Positions 9,914-20,550 of a DNA stretch of 64,000 bases are shown here, piece by piece. A program made the position numbers and the translations under genes. The stretch lies in assembly GCF_024055665.1 (NCBI RefSeq), contig NZ_JAMXMC010000005.1, forward strand, positions 124,001 through 188,000. Reading direction: 5' to 3'. The DNA is from Ideonella oryzae (GTDB lineage: Bacteria > Pseudomonadota > Gammaproteobacteria > Burkholderiales > Burkholderiaceae_C). The notes beneath the pieces are model-generated. The model ran no database searches and was not told the origin of the DNA. It was given only the letters and a program-made list of their open reading frames with translations. Each line of letters begins with the position of its first letter. The first letter of the stretch is position 1.

Positions 9914-10765
9914 TCAGCGCAGGGTGAGCCGTTCCAGCAGTGCGCCGAGCCACTGCAGACCATCGGCCCACTGGTCGGTGCTGCGGCAAAGCTGGTCGGC
10001 CAGCAGGAAAAACTGGACCGAGACCAGGGCCGCCCAACGGCCGATCAGCAGCGCCTTGGGCGGCTGGCCCACTGGGGCGACGGCCCCTCCAGCGGCCAGG
10101 CGGCGAGGCTGACGGAGCCGGCGCCATGCCTGCTGCGGTGCGCCGCGCAGCAGCAAAGCCGAGAGCGAGAGCGCCAGCAGGCCAGCCCAGATCAGGCCCA
10201 GCACCCACCCGCGACGCCAGGCCCGGTCGACCCCCTGGGCCGCGGCCCGGACCTCGGCGAGACGGGCCTGCTCGGCGGCATGCCACGCGTTCAATCGGGC
10301 GAGAAAGGCGGTGGCCGCGCTGTCCAGCCCCGTCGTGTAGCGTGCGGCCAGCGCTGGGGCTGCCTCGCCCGCCTGGCGCGCCAGGCGCAAGGCTTGCCAG
10401 GCCGCCCGGTACTGCGCCTGAGCCTGGAGCGTCTCGGCCTGCCAGGCCTGCTCCTCGAAGTCGAGTTGGGCCTGCACCCCTGCCGGCAAGCGCTGGTGCG
10501 CGCGGCTGGACTGAATCAGCGTGCGGGCCAGATCGGGATCCGCGCTCAGGGCGGCCACGGCTTCGCGCATCAGGCCGGCAGGCGCGGCCGCCTGCCACTG
10601 GGCCACGCCCTCAGCCACCTGGACGGCGGCCGCCAGCCGGGCCTGCGCCGACGGACGCGCCTGCGCCAGCCGCTGCAACAGCAGGGCCTGCAGGACCAGC
10701 AGGGTGGCCGCCGTGGCGGCCAGCAACATCAGCCAGCGGTTGGAGGGAAGGCGCAGCCGGGGCAT
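9914..10765 (-). CDS. Membrane protein of unknown function with receptor-like topology
   Basis: 283 residues, not recognised. A membrane helix at residues 10-31 is followed by about 130 residues that are helix-forming and rich in Ala, Gln and Arg, then a second membrane helix at about 173-192 and a third hydrophobic stretch near 233-250. The layout resembles the sensor half of a four-helix-bundle chemoreceptor without the HAMP and signalling domains. It lies downstream of a methyl-accepting chemotaxis protein on the same strand, but a terminator separates them. Overlapping frames on both strands are open because of the high G+C; this one is chosen for its coherent membrane helices and ATG start. 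Confidence 0.6.
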   Translation of the reverse strand: MPRLRLPSNRWLMLLAATAATLLVLQALLLQRLAQARPSAQARLAAAVQVAEGVAQWQAAAPAGLMREAVAALSADPDLARTLIQSSRAHQRLPAGVQAQLDFEEQAWQAETLQAQAQYRAAWQALRLARQAGEAAPALAARYTTGLDSAATAFLARLNAWHAAEQARLAEVRAAAQGVDRAWRRGWVLGLIWAGLLALSLSALLLRGAPQQAWRRLRQPRRLAAGGAVAPVGQPPKALLIGRWAALVSVQFFLLADQLCRSTDQWADGLQWLGALLERLTLR

Positions 10766-10803
10766 GCGCCATTCTTGGAAATCGCCCCCCGTGCCGCTCC
10801 ATG

Positions 10804-10827
10804 AAAAAGCCGCCCCGGGGGGCGGCT
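10804..10827 (-). terminator. Rho-independent terminator after the chemotaxis receptor gene
   Basis: On the minus strand the sequence folds as AGCCGCC, a six-base loop, GGCGGCT and then TTTTT. It lies 34 bases beyond the stop of the receptor gene and before the next minus-strand gene. Confidence 0.75.
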
Positions 10828-10860
10828 GATCGTGGCATCCGAGGCGTTGCAGACCCGCGC

Positions 10861-12411
10861 TCAGGCCTCCAGGCGGAAGGTCGACACCATGCCGCTCAGG
10901 CGGCCGGCCTGGTCCTTCAGGCTTTCGGCAGCGGCGGTCGACTGCTCGACCAGGGCCGCGTTCTGCTGGGTCATGCGGTCCAGGTCCGTCACCGCCAGGT
11001 TGACCTGGCCGATGCCCTGGCTCTGCTCGCGGGTGGCCGAGCTGATCTCGCCGATGATGTCGGTCACGCGCTGCACGCTGGCCACGATCTCGGACATGGT
11101 GCTGCCGGCATCGCCGACCAGGCGCGAGCCAGCCTCCACCCGCTCCACGCTGGCGCCGATGAGCGCCTTGATCTCGCGGGCCGCCTCGGCGCTGCGGCCG
11201 GCCAGACTGCGCACCTCACCGGCCACCACCGCAAAGCCACGGCCCTGCTCACCGGCACGGGCGGCTTCCACCGCCGCGTTCAGCGCCAGGATGTTGGTCT
11301 GGAAAGCGATGCCGTCGATCACGCCAATGATGTCCGCGATCTTCTGGCTGGACTGGTGGATATCGGTCATCGTGGCCACCACCTCGCCCACCACCGCGCC
11401 ACCACGCTGGGCCACGTCGGCCGCCGAAGTGGCCAGCTGGTTGGCCTGGGCCGCGGCGTCGGCGCTGTTGCGCACCGTGCTGGTGAGCTGCTCCATCGCC
11501 GAGGCGGTCTCCTCCAGGTTGGAGGCGGTCTGTTCGGTGCGGGCGCTCAGGTCCTGGTTGCCGGTGGCGATCTGGGTGCTGGCGGTCGAGATGCTGTCCA
11601 CCGCGCGGCGCACCTCGTGCACCGTCTTGCGCAAGGCTTCGCGCATCGCGTCGATGGCCTGCATCAGCTGGCCCGTCTCGTCACGGGCGTAATGGCGGCG
11701 GGCCGCCTGGCTCAGGTCCATCCGGGCCACGGCCTGCGCGGCCACCTCGGCCTCGCGCAGCGGCACGGTGATGCTGCGGGTCAGCTGCCAGGCCAGGGCC
11801 GAGCCGATCACGACAGACAGCAGCCCCATCACCACCAGCACGGCGGTGGCCCGCACACGCAGCGCCTGCACATGCGCGGCCGAGGCGTCGAAGGTCTGCC
11901 GCTGCAGGCCGACCAGGCTCTGCACCCCGGCCAGATAGGCCGTCGAGGTGGGCTCGAACTGCTCGCTGAACAGCTTGGCCGCGGCCTCGACGTCGCCGGC
12001 CTTCTTCAGCTGGCTGACCTGCTCACGCGCAGCCAGGTAGGCCTTGCGCAGCTCGGTCACCTTGGAGAACGCGGTCTTCTCCTCCTCGGTGTCCATGGCG
12101 ACCTCAATCACCTTCTGGAGATCGTTGGTTTCGGCGATGGCCTTGGCGCTGGCTGGGGCGAAGTAGGCCACCAGGCTGGGGTCGCTGCTCTTGGCGATGG
12201 CCGCAGCGCGCTGCACCCCCGCGGAGGTGTTGTTCAGCCAAGCCTCACCGGCGCGCTCCACCTTCAGCTGGTCGTCCACCATGGTGCCGACCTCCCGGCC
12301 CAAGTCCCGCAGCATCAGGACGCTGGCAATGCCGCTGAGCAGCGACAGGCCGAGGATGACGGACAGGACCAGCGCCAAGCGGCGGCCGATGGTCACGTTC
12401 TGAAGCCACAT
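10861..12411 (-). CDS. Methyl-accepting chemotaxis protein
   Basis: 516-residue transmembrane chemoreceptor. Membrane helices at residues 10-32 and 187-209 flank a helical periplasmic four-helix-bundle domain. A HAMP domain (about 210-262) and the cytoplasmic signalling domain follow, with the conserved hairpin-tip region around [19 protein letters not shown]. There is no C-terminal CheR-docking pentapeptide. The ATG at 12411 is chosen over an in-frame start 82 codons upstream because AGGAG lies 8 bases before it and the extension shows no protein character. Ligand unknown; no che genes are nearby, so it probably works with distant chemotaxis genes. Confidence 0.93.
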   Translation of the reverse strand: MWLQNVTIGRRLALVLSVILGLSLLSGIASVLMLRDLGREVGTMVDDQLKVERAGEAWLNNTSAGVQRAAAIAKSSDPSLVAYFAPASAKAIAETNDLQKVIEVAMDTEEEKTAFSKVTELRKAYLAAREQVSQLKKAGDVEAAAKLFSEQFEPTSTAYLAGVQSLVGLQRQTFDASAAHVQALRVRATAVLVVMGLLSVVIGSALAWQLTRSITVPLREAEVAAQAVARMDLSQAARRHYARDETGQLMQAIDAMREALRKTVHEVRRAVDSISTASTQIATGNQDLSARTEQTASNLEETASAMEQLTSTVRNSADAAAQANQLATSAADVAQRGGAVVGEVVATMTDIHQSSQKIADIIGVIDGIAFQTNILALNAAVEAARAGEQGRGFAVVAGEVRSLAGRSAEAAREIKALIGASVERVEAGSRLVGDAGSTMSEIVASVQRVTDIIGEISSATREQSQGIGQVNLAVTDLDRMTQQNAALVEQSTAAAESLKDQAGRLSGMVSTFRLEA

Positions 12412-12649
12412 GGAGAGTCTCCTGGAAGGAATGGGACGAAACGCACGAAGGCAGAACACACCATTCTTCACAGGCCATCGGGTCCCGATCGGTGGAAAAA
12501 CCGGGAAATGGCCCGACGACACCCGGGCCCGGGTTTTGCTAAAGCGGCAACTGAGCCCGCATCCGGCCGCTGATCGCAGCTTGGGGCGGAACGTGCTTTG
12601 CTGCAATGAAGGCACCGGGGCGGCCGGTGCCTGATTGGATGGAGGTTGC

Positions 12650-13648
12650 ATGTCCACATCTCACGAGCTCATGACCGTTCAGGGTGGATCGATCCCGATC
12701 GCCCGCATGCGCAGCGTCTACCGCGTCAACGAGGTGGAGCAGCGCCTGGCCAAGCTGCCCGACCGGGAACATGAACACCTGCGCAGCACCTACGAGCGCA
12801 TGCTCGAGAAAGGTCCCGAGCGCTTCCAGGTCAAGCCCGCCGGCCTGCCGGCCATGGACCACCTCTACGACGAGTTGCCCAACTTCCACGAGGCGCTGGA
12901 CGACCTCAAGCGCCAGATCGCCCTGGTGGAGGACAGCCGCGACGCGCTGGAGATCACCCCCATGCTGCTGCTGGGCCCGCCCGGCGTGGGCAAGACCCAT
13001 TTCGCCCGCGAGGTGGCCCAGCTGCTGGGCACCGGCATGGGCTTCATCAGCATGAGTGCGCTGACCGCCGGCTGGGTGCTCTCGGGCGCTTCCAGCCAGT
13101 GGAAGGGCGCGCGGCCCGGCAAGGTCTTTGAAACCCTGGTGGACGGCCAGTACGCCAACCCGGTGATGGTGGTCGACGAGATCGACAAGGCCCGCGGCGA
13201 GCATGCCTACGACCCGCTGGGCGCGCTCTACAGCCTGCTGGAGCACGACACCGCCCACAGCTTCACCGACGAGTTCGCCGAAGTGCCGATCGACGCCAGC
13301 CAGGTCATCTGGGTGGCCACCGCCAACGACGAGCGCAGCATTCCCGAGCCCATCCTGAACCGGATGAACGTCTACGAGGTGCAGATGCCCGACCTGGAGG
13401 CCGCCCGCGCCATCGCCCGGCGGCTCTACCAGTCCATCCGCGCCGCCCACGCCTGGGGCGAGCGCTTCGACGAAAGCCCATCGGACGCGGTGCTGGACCG
13501 CCTGGCCGAGGTGGCCCCGCGCGAGATGCGCCGGGCCTGGATGACGGCCTTCGGCAACGCCCGGCTGGACGGCCGCGGCACCCTGCTGCTCAAGGACCTG
13601 CCCGCGGCCGGCAGCAGCCGCAAGACCACAATGGGCTTCGTGCACTGA
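12650..13648 (+). CDS. AAA+ ATPase, Lon-like ATPase domain without protease
   Basis: 332-residue cytoplasmic AAA+ protein. It has Walker A GPPGVGKT at 109-116, Walker B VMVVDEID at 172-179, sensor 1 in VIWVATAND and an arginine-bearing [10 protein letters not shown] element. The ATPase core most resembles that of Lon, but there is no Lon N-terminal domain and no serine/lysine protease domain. The ATG at 12650 is preferred to one five codons earlier because GGAGG lies four bases before it. It is divergent from the chemoreceptor gene. Substrate unknown. Confidence 0.85.
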   Translation: MSTSHELMTVQGGSIPIARMRSVYRVNEVEQRLAKLPDREHEHLRSTYERMLEKGPERFQVKPAGLPAMDHLYDELPNFHEALDDLKRQIALVEDSRDALEITPMLLLGPPGVGKTHFAREVAQLLGTGMGFISMSALTAGWVLSGASSQWKGARPGKVFETLVDGQYANPVMVVDEIDKARGEHAYDPLGALYSLLEHDTAHSFTDEFAEVPIDASQVIWVATANDERSIPEPILNRMNVYEVQMPDLEAARAIARRLYQSIRAAHAWGERFDESPSDAVLDRLAEVAPREMRRAWMTAFGNARLDGRGTLLLKDLPAAGSSRKTTMGFVH

Positions 13649-13685
13649 AGGGCCGAGGGCGGCAGGCACGTTGACCTGCCCCGCC

Positions 13686-14441
13686 TCAGTTGCGGGCGGG
13701 CGCCAGCGTGTAGCCGCCCACCCAGGCCTGCCGGCCCAGGGCCTGGGCCAGGGCGTCCAGCGGCGCGGCCTCGCTGCGCCGCTGGATCACGGCCACGAAG
13801 CGCCATTCGGTCAGGCCGGCCTCGCAGCGCAGCGACAGCGAGCCCGGCGCCAGCTGGTAGCCCAGTCCGCGCAAGAAGGCATCCAGCGCCGTGGCGTCCA
13901 ACGCGGCGCCCGCTGAGAGCTGCACCGTGACAGCCAGCGCATGGTGCGAAGGCAGCCAGGCCTCCACCTTGGCGCCCCACATCATGGTGCCCGCGCACAG
14001 CAGCGCCAGCAGGATGGCCGCGGCATAGAGACCCACGCCCAGCAGCACCCCGATGGCCGAGGCCGCCCAGATGGACGCCGCGGTGGTCAGGCCGCTGATC
14101 GTCAGCCCGTCTTTCATGATGACCCCGGCACCGAGGAAGCCGATGCCGGTGACGATGCCCTGGATCACCCGGGTCGGGTCGCCGGCGTGCAGGGCCGCCG
14201 TGCCGTCGAAGCCGCCATACCAGGCGCCCGGATAGCCGGTCATCACCGTCAGCGCGGCCGAGGCCATGCAGACCAGACCGTAGGTGCGCATGCCGGCCGC
14301 CCGGCCGCGGAAGGAGCGCTCGTAGCCGACCAGGGCCCCCAGCGCCAGCGCGCCGGCCAGGTTCAGAAACACGAGCAGGTTGATGTCCAGCCGGGGGCCG
14401 GACCAGTAGGACGCCAACAGAAGGTGCCAGTCTTGGGGCAT
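13686..14441 (-). CDS. MgtC/SapB family membrane protein
   Basis: 251-residue inner-membrane protein. The N-terminal two thirds carries four to five membrane helices with the family signatures GALVGYERSFRGRAAGMRTY and GIGFLGAGVIMKDG. The C-terminal 90 residues form a soluble domain that may be ACT-like. MgtC proteins modulate magnesium adaptation and F-ATPase activity in some bacteria; which role applies here is not shown by the sequence. The ATG at 14441 has GGAG eight bases upstream. The gene is divergent from the nfeD-like gene. Confidence 0.9.
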   Translation of the reverse strand: MPQDWHLLLASYWSGPRLDINLLVFLNLAGALALGALVGYERSFRGRAAGMRTYGLVCMASAALTVMTGYPGAWYGGFDGTAALHAGDPTRVIQGIVTGIGFLGAGVIMKDGLTISGLTTAASIWAASAIGVLLGVGLYAAAILLALLCAGTMMWGAKVEAWLPSHHALAVTVQLSAGAALDATALDAFLRGLGYQLAPGSLSLRCEAGLTEWRFVAVIQRRSEAAPLDALAQALGRQAWVGGYTLAPARN

Positions 14442-14578
14442 GGTGAGATCTCCGCGGTCAGACAGGGTGCCCGAATCCGGTGCACCCGGTCCCGGAAACA
14501 GCGCGGGGAAGCCGGTCCAGCTCCCCACCGGACCGCGGCCCTACACTGGGGCCCGGTTCACCGCGAGGATGCAACACC

Positions 14579-15022
14579 ATGGATTTCACGGCCTCGACCG
14601 GCTGGTGGGTCGCCACCGGCGTGCTGGTGGCGCTGGAACTGGCCAGCGGCACCTTCTACCTGTTGATGCTGGCCGTCGGCACGGCCGCGGCCGCGCTGGC
14701 AGCCCACGCGGGGCTGGGGTCCACCGCCCAGGTGGTGACCGCGGCGGTGGTGGGCGGCGGCGCCACGGCCCTGCTGCACTGGCGGCGCCGCCGCCACCCG
14801 CAGGGCGCCCCCGCGGCGCAGAACCGCGACCTGCACCTGGACATCGGCGCCACGGTGCAGGTCCGGCACTGGAACCCCGATGGCACCACCCGGGTCGACC
14901 ACCGGGGCACGCAGTGGAACGCCCGCCTCGAACATGGCCAGGCCGGCCAACCCGGCCCGCACCGCATCAGCGCGGTGGAGGCCACCGGCCTGGTGCTGGT
15001 GCCGCTGCACCCCGCGGCCTGA
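14579..15022 (+). CDS. NfeD-like membrane protein
   Basis: 147-residue protein with two N-terminal hydrophobic helices (about residues 8-30 and 45-65) and a C-terminal OB-fold-like domain (from about residue 85), the short NfeD arrangement. It is followed after 31 bases by an SPFH protein, the classical NfeD partner; together they form a membrane-microdomain module. ATG at 14579 is preceded by GAGGA at a suitable distance; an in-frame upstream extension of 33 codons has no protein character. Confidence 0.85.
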   Translation: MDFTASTGWWVATGVLVALELASGTFYLLMLAVGTAAAALAAHAGLGSTAQVVTAAVVGGGATALLHWRRRRHPQGAPAAQNRDLHLDIGATVQVRHWNPDGTTRVDHRGTQWNARLEHGQAGQPGPHRISAVEATGLVLVPLHPAA

Positions 15023-15053
15023 TTCCTCTCCCCTTCCACACAAGGACCTCCCC

Positions 15054-15974
15054 ATGGAAATCGCCCTCGTGCTGCTGGTCGTCGCGGCCATCTTCGTCAG
15101 CCAAGCCGTCAAGATCGTGCCCCAGCAGAACGCCTGGGTGGTCGAGCGCCTGGGCAAGTACGACCGCACGCTGACACCCGGCCTGGCCCTCGTCACCCCC
15201 TTCATCGAACGGGTGGCCTACAAGCATTCGCTCAAGGAAGTGCCGCTGGACGTGCCCAGCCAGGTCTGCATCACCAAGGACAACACCCAGCTGCAGGTGG
15301 ACGGCATCATCTACTTCCAGGTGACCGACCCGATGCGGGCCAGCTACGGCTCCAGCAACTACGTGTTCGCCATCACCCAGCTGGCGCAGACGCTGCTGCG
15401 TTCGGTGATCGGCAAGATGGAGCTGGACAAGACCTTCGAGGAACGCGACCAGATCAACGGCGCGGTGGTCAGCGCGCTGGACGAGGCCGCCGCCAACTGG
15501 GGCGTCAAGGTGCTGCGCTACGAGATCAAGGACCTGACCCCGCCGGCCGAGATCCTGCGGTCCATGCAGGCCCAGATCACGGCCGAGCGCGAGAAGCGCG
15601 CGCTGATCGCCGCCTCCGAGGGCCGCAAGCAGGAGCAGATCAACATCGCCACCGGCGAGCGCGAGGCCTTCATCGCTCGCTCCGAGGGCCAGCGCCAGGC
15701 CGAGATCAACAACGCCCAGGGCCAGGCCGCCGCCATCGTCGCCGTGGCCGAAGCCACCGCGCTGGCCATCCGCCAGGTGGCCCAGGCCATCCAGGCCCCG
15801 GGCGGCGAGCAGGCGGTGCAGCTCAAGGTGGCCGAGAAGGCGGTGGAGGCTTATGCCCAGCTGGCCCAGAAGAACAACAGCATGATCGTGCCGGGCCACA
15901 TGGGCGAGGTGGCCGGCCTGATCGGCACCGCGATGGCGCTGATGAAGGGCGGCAGCACGCCCGGCCCGCGCTGA
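15054..15974 (+). CDS. SPFH/band 7 (stomatin-like, QmcA-type) membrane protein
   Basis: 306-residue protein with an N-terminal membrane anchor (residues 1-20) and an SPFH/prohibitin domain (about 22-190; note VPQQNAWVVERLGKY). A long Ala/Glu/Gln-rich coiled coil follows (about 190-265), with a short hydrophobic C-terminal segment. Such proteins oligomerise on the membrane and scaffold other proteins, including proteases. An NfeD-like gene precedes it and a 5'-nucleotidase gene follows 30 bases later, so the three are probably co-transcribed. Confidence 0.93.
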   Translation: MEIALVLLVVAAIFVSQAVKIVPQQNAWVVERLGKYDRTLTPGLALVTPFIERVAYKHSLKEVPLDVPSQVCITKDNTQLQVDGIIYFQVTDPMRASYGSSNYVFAITQLAQTLLRSVIGKMELDKTFEERDQINGAVVSALDEAAANWGVKVLRYEIKDLTPPAEILRSMQAQITAEREKRALIAASEGRKQEQINIATGEREAFIARSEGQRQAEINNAQGQAAAIVAVAEATALAIRQVAQAIQAPGGEQAVQLKVAEKAVEAYAQLAQKNNSMIVPGHMGEVAGLIGTAMALMKGGSTPGPR

Positions 15975-16004
15975 TCTCCCCCTGAAGCCCCGCTCAAGCA
16001 CACC

Positions 16005-16904
16005 ATGGCCGCCTTGCCCAACGACCGACTGATGGTCGCCATCTCCTCGCGCGCCCTGTTCGACTTCGAGGAGGAGAACCGCCTGTTCGAGACTGGCGAC
16101 GACCAGGCCTACATGGCCTTGCAGATGCAGCGCCTGGACGAGCCCGCCGCGCCCGGCGTGGCCTTCTCGCTGGTGAACAAGCTGCTGGCCTTCAACCGCG
16201 ACCGGCCCCGGGTGGCGGTGGTCATCCTCTCGCGCAACGACCCGGTCTCGGGCATGCGGGTGTTCCGCTCGGCCCAGTCGCACGGGCTGACGCTGGAGCG
16301 CGGCGTCTTCACCCGTGGCGAGAGCCCCTGGCGCTACCTGCGGCCGCTGCAGGCCCACCTCTTCCTGTCGGCCAACGAGGCCGATGCACGCTCGGCCCTG
16401 GCCGCGGGCGTGCCGGCCGCACGGGTGCTGCCGCATGCCAGCCGGGCCTCCGACGCCCACCCCAACGAGCTGCGCATCGCCTTTGACGGCGACGCCGTGC
16501 TGTTCTCCGACGAGGCCGAGCAGGTCTTCCAGCGCGACGGCCTGGAAGCCTTCCAGCAGCACGAGATCGAGCGCGCCGCCCGGCCCCTGCCGCCCGGCCC
16601 CTTCAAGCCCCTGCTGGATGCGCTGACCCGGCTGCGCCAGAGCACGCCCGAAACCGGCATGGGCCTGCGCACCGCACTGGTCACCGCCCGCGGCGCGCCG
16701 GCGCATGAACGCGCCATCCGCACCCTGATGGCCTGGCAGGTGCCGGTGGACGAGGCCATGTTCCTCGGCGGCTGGGACAAGGGCCCCTTCCTGGCCGAGT
16801 TCGAGCCCGACTTCTTCTTCGACGACCAGACCCGCCATGTGGAGAACGCGGCCTCGCATGTGCCCGCCGGCCATGTGGACGCGGGCACGATGAACGGGCG
16901 CTGA
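16005..16904 (+). CDS. Cytosolic 5'-nucleotidase (cN-I-like family)
   Basis: 299-residue soluble protein resembling the cN-I-type 5'-nucleotidase family, which dephosphorylates nucleoside monophosphates. Features include the N-terminal phrase LMVAISSRALFDFEEENRLF, the VVILSRNDP element, the acidic FDGDAVLFSDEAE segment expected to bind the metal, and the C-terminal block FLGGWDKGPFLAEFEPDFFFDD. There is no signal peptide. It is the third gene of the nfeD/SPFH run; a functional link to membrane microdomains is not established. Confidence 0.85.
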   Translation: MAALPNDRLMVAISSRALFDFEEENRLFETGDDQAYMALQMQRLDEPAAPGVAFSLVNKLLAFNRDRPRVAVVILSRNDPVSGMRVFRSAQSHGLTLERGVFTRGESPWRYLRPLQAHLFLSANEADARSALAAGVPAARVLPHASRASDAHPNELRIAFDGDAVLFSDEAEQVFQRDGLEAFQQHEIERAARPLPPGPFKPLLDALTRLRQSTPETGMGLRTALVTARGAPAHERAIRTLMAWQVPVDEAMFLGGWDKGPFLAEFEPDFFFDDQTRHVENAASHVPAGHVDAGTMNGR

Positions 16905-16920
16905 GGCGCCGGCCTCGGCC

Positions 16921-17457
16921 TCAGGGCGTGAAGCCGCGCGCCTCGATGCGCACCAGGTCGAAGCGCACCGTGCCATCCGGCCCCGGCTCCACCCCCACCA
17001 CGGTCTGCTGCGAAGCGCTGCCCGCCTTGAGCAGCACATGGCCCGGCTCGGGGTGGTCGTCCTGGCAGCTCAGGCCGGTGGCGGTGCGGCTGCTGCGCTG
17101 GGTGCTGCCCGCAGTGCAGTCCAGCACCGGGCCCAGCTTGGCCAGGGCCTGGCGGTAGAAAGCCGCCACCTGGGGCAGGCTGTCGCGGCTGGCGTACTTC
17201 AGCGCCACCACCCGCAGGCCCAGCGAGCCGCCCCAGAGCTTGAGGTCCACCGCACTGTCGTCGCCGTCCGGGTCTCGGAAACGCTGCGCGCCCGGGTAGG
17301 CCGGCAGGCCCACCTGGGCCACCGTCACCTCGGGCTCCACCGTCACGCCGGCGCTCCAGCCCGCCTGGGCGGCTGTGCCCGCCAGGCTGCCGGCCACCAG
17401 CCCGCCCACCACCAGCAGGGCCTTGCAGGCCGGCTGGCGCCATCCTGGCTTCGTCAT
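16921..17457 (-). CDS. Secreted protein of unknown function
   Basis: 178 residues with a Sec-type signal peptide (hydrophobic core about residues 13-27, Ala-x-Ala cleavage near 31). The mature part includes PAYPGAQRFRDPDGDDSAVDLKL and two cysteines that could form a disulfide (CTAGS and SCQDD segments). Not recognised. The ATG at 17457 is selected from a much longer open frame because AAGGAG lies eight bases upstream and a signal peptide begins there. It is convergent with the 5'-nucleotidase gene and divergent from the peptide transporter gene. Confidence 0.75.
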   Translation of the reverse strand: MTKPGWRQPACKALLVVGGLVAGSLAGTAAQAGWSAGVTVEPEVTVAQVGLPAYPGAQRFRDPDGDDSAVDLKLWGGSLGLRVVALKYASRDSLPQVAAFYRQALAKLGPVLDCTAGSTQRSSRTATGLSCQDDHPEPGHVLLKAGSASQQTVVGVEPGPDGTVRFDLVRIEARGFTP

Positions 17458-17697
17458 CGCACACGCTCCTTGCTCGGGATGTCCTGTCCTGAGCACATGC
17501 TCGCGGCCCACGGCCCGGCGGGCCAGCCCGCTGCGACGAAATGACGGCAGCAGGACATGGAACGTCCATCCGGCGGCATGGACGGCGCGCGGGAACACCC
17601 GCCCCGCGCCTGGCATTGCCGGGCAGCGAAAATACGCGGTTTCGCCCCGCGCCCACCCGGCGCCAGGGCGCCCCTGTCCCGACACCACACACACCGG

Positions 17698-19212
<1,515 letters not shown>

Positions 19213-19248
19213 GGACCGGCGCCCCCGCTGACCGCCCGAAGTGCCACA

Positions 19249-19262
19249 TTGACGCGCATCAA
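19249..19262 (+). promoter_or_regulatory. FNR/ANR-type box upstream of the alcohol dehydrogenase
   Basis: TTGAC-GCGC-ATCAA matches the FNR/ANR consensus TTGAT-N4-ATCAA at nine of ten positions. It lies in the 148-base gap before the alcohol dehydrogenase, about 98 bases from its ATG, a distance compatible with activation under low oxygen. Confidence 0.55.
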
Positions 19263-19360
19263 CGCGGCCCAGGCACCCCGCTCGCAGACTGCTCGCCATC
19301 CCGCCGGCCGGCCCCCACACGGGACCGGTCGGCGTCCAACCCCGTTGCGAGGAATCTGCC

Positions 19361-20512
19361 ATGAGCACCACCACCTTCTTCATTCCCAGCGTCAACCTGA
19401 TGGGCGCCGGCTGCCTGAAGGACGCCGCCGCCGACATCCAGTCCAAAGGCTGGCGCAAGGCCCTGGTGGTGACGGACGGCCCGCTGGTGCGCACCGGCCT
19501 GGTGGCGAAGGTGACCGAGCTGCTGGGCGCGCACGGCGTCACCTCGGTGGTGTTCGATGGCGTCAAGCCCAACCCCAATGTGGCCAATGTGGAGGCCGGC
19601 CTGGCCCTGCTCAAGGCCAACGCCTGCGACTTCGTGATCTCGCTGGGTGGCGGCTCGCCGCACGACTGCGCCAAGGGCATCGCCCTGGTGGCGGCCAACG
19701 GCGGCCGCATCACCGACTACGAGGGCCTGGACAAGTCCGCCAAGCCGCAGCTGCCACTGGTGGCCATCAACACCACCGCTGGCACGGCCAGCGAGATGAC
19801 GCGCTTCTGCATCATCACCGACGACAGCCGGCACGTGAAGATGGCCATCGTGGACAAGCACACCACGCCGGTGCTGTCCGTCAACGACCCCGAGTTGATG
19901 ATGGGCATGCCCGCCAGCCTGACCGCCGCCACCGGCATGGACGCGCTCACGCACGCGATCGAGGCCTATGTCTCCACCGCCGCCAACCCGATCACCGACG
20001 CCTGCGCCCTCAAGGCCGTCACGCTGATCAGCCAACACCTGCGCACGGCCGTGGCGCACGGCCAGGATGCGGCCGCGCGTGAGGCCATGGCCTATGCCCA
20101 GTTCCTGGCCGGCATGGCCTTCAACAACGCCTCGCTGGGCTATGTGCATGCCATGGCCCACCAGCTGGGCGGCTTCTACGACCTGCCGCACGGCGTGTGC
20201 AACGCCATCCTGCTGCCCCATGTGCAGGCCTTCAACGCCCGCGTGGCCGCCGGCCGGCTGGGCGATGTGGCCCGGGCCATGGGGGTGGACACCGCGCTGC
20301 TCACCGAAGCCCAGGCGGCCCAGGCCTGCCTGACGGCCATCCGCCAGCTCAGCGCCGACGTGGGCATCCCGGCCGGCGTGGGCAGCCTGGGCGCCAAGGA
20401 GGCCGACATTCCCATCCTGGCCACCAACGCCATGAAGGACGCCTGCGGCCTGACCAACCCGGTGCAGCCGACCTTCGACGAGGTCTGCGCGATCTTCCGC
20501 GCGGCGCTGTGA
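19361..20512 (+). CDS. Iron-containing alcohol dehydrogenase
   Basis: 383-residue group III (iron-dependent) alcohol dehydrogenase, close in pattern to YiaY/AdhB-type enzymes, oxidising a primary alcohol with NAD. It has the dinucleotide-binding phrase [15 protein letters not shown], and the metal ligands in [15 protein letters not shown] and in [25 protein letters not shown]. Length is standard. GAGGA precedes the ATG. The FNR-like box upstream suggests induction in low oxygen. The physiological substrate cannot be read from the sequence. Confidence 0.94.
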   Translation: MSTTTFFIPSVNLMGAGCLKDAAADIQSKGWRKALVVTDGPLVRTGLVAKVTELLGAHGVTSVVFDGVKPNPNVANVEAGLALLKANACDFVISLGGGSPHDCAKGIALVAANGGRITDYEGLDKSAKPQLPLVAINTTAGTASEMTRFCIITDDSRHVKMAIVDKHTTPVLSVNDPELMMGMPASLTAATGMDALTHAIEAYVSTAANPITDACALKAVTLISQHLRTAVAHGQDAAAREAMAYAQFLAGMAFNNASLGYVHAMAHQLGGFYDLPHGVCNAILLPHVQAFNARVAAGRLGDVARAMGVDTALLTEAQAAQACLTAIRQLSADVGIPAGVGSLGAKEADIPILATNAMKDACGLTNPVQPTFDEVCAIFRAAL

Positions 20513-20518
20513 TGGGCT

Positions 20519-20541
20519 GGGCCGGGGGACAGCCCCGGCCC
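20519..20541. terminator. Strong hairpin between convergent genes
   Basis: GGGCCGGGG and CCCCGGCCC form a perfect 9-base-pair stem around a five-base loop, between the converging alcohol dehydrogenase and DUF4197 genes. There is no T-run, so it may act as a bidirectional or Rho-assisted terminator. Confidence 0.5.
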
Positions 20542-20550
20542 GGCCGGCCT

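Noticed and set aside
9940-12573. A plus-strand open frame of 877 codons across the receptor-like and chemoreceptor genes
   Set aside because: It is antisense to the clear chemoreceptor gene and its translation is repetitive Gly/Arg/Ala/His with no domain.
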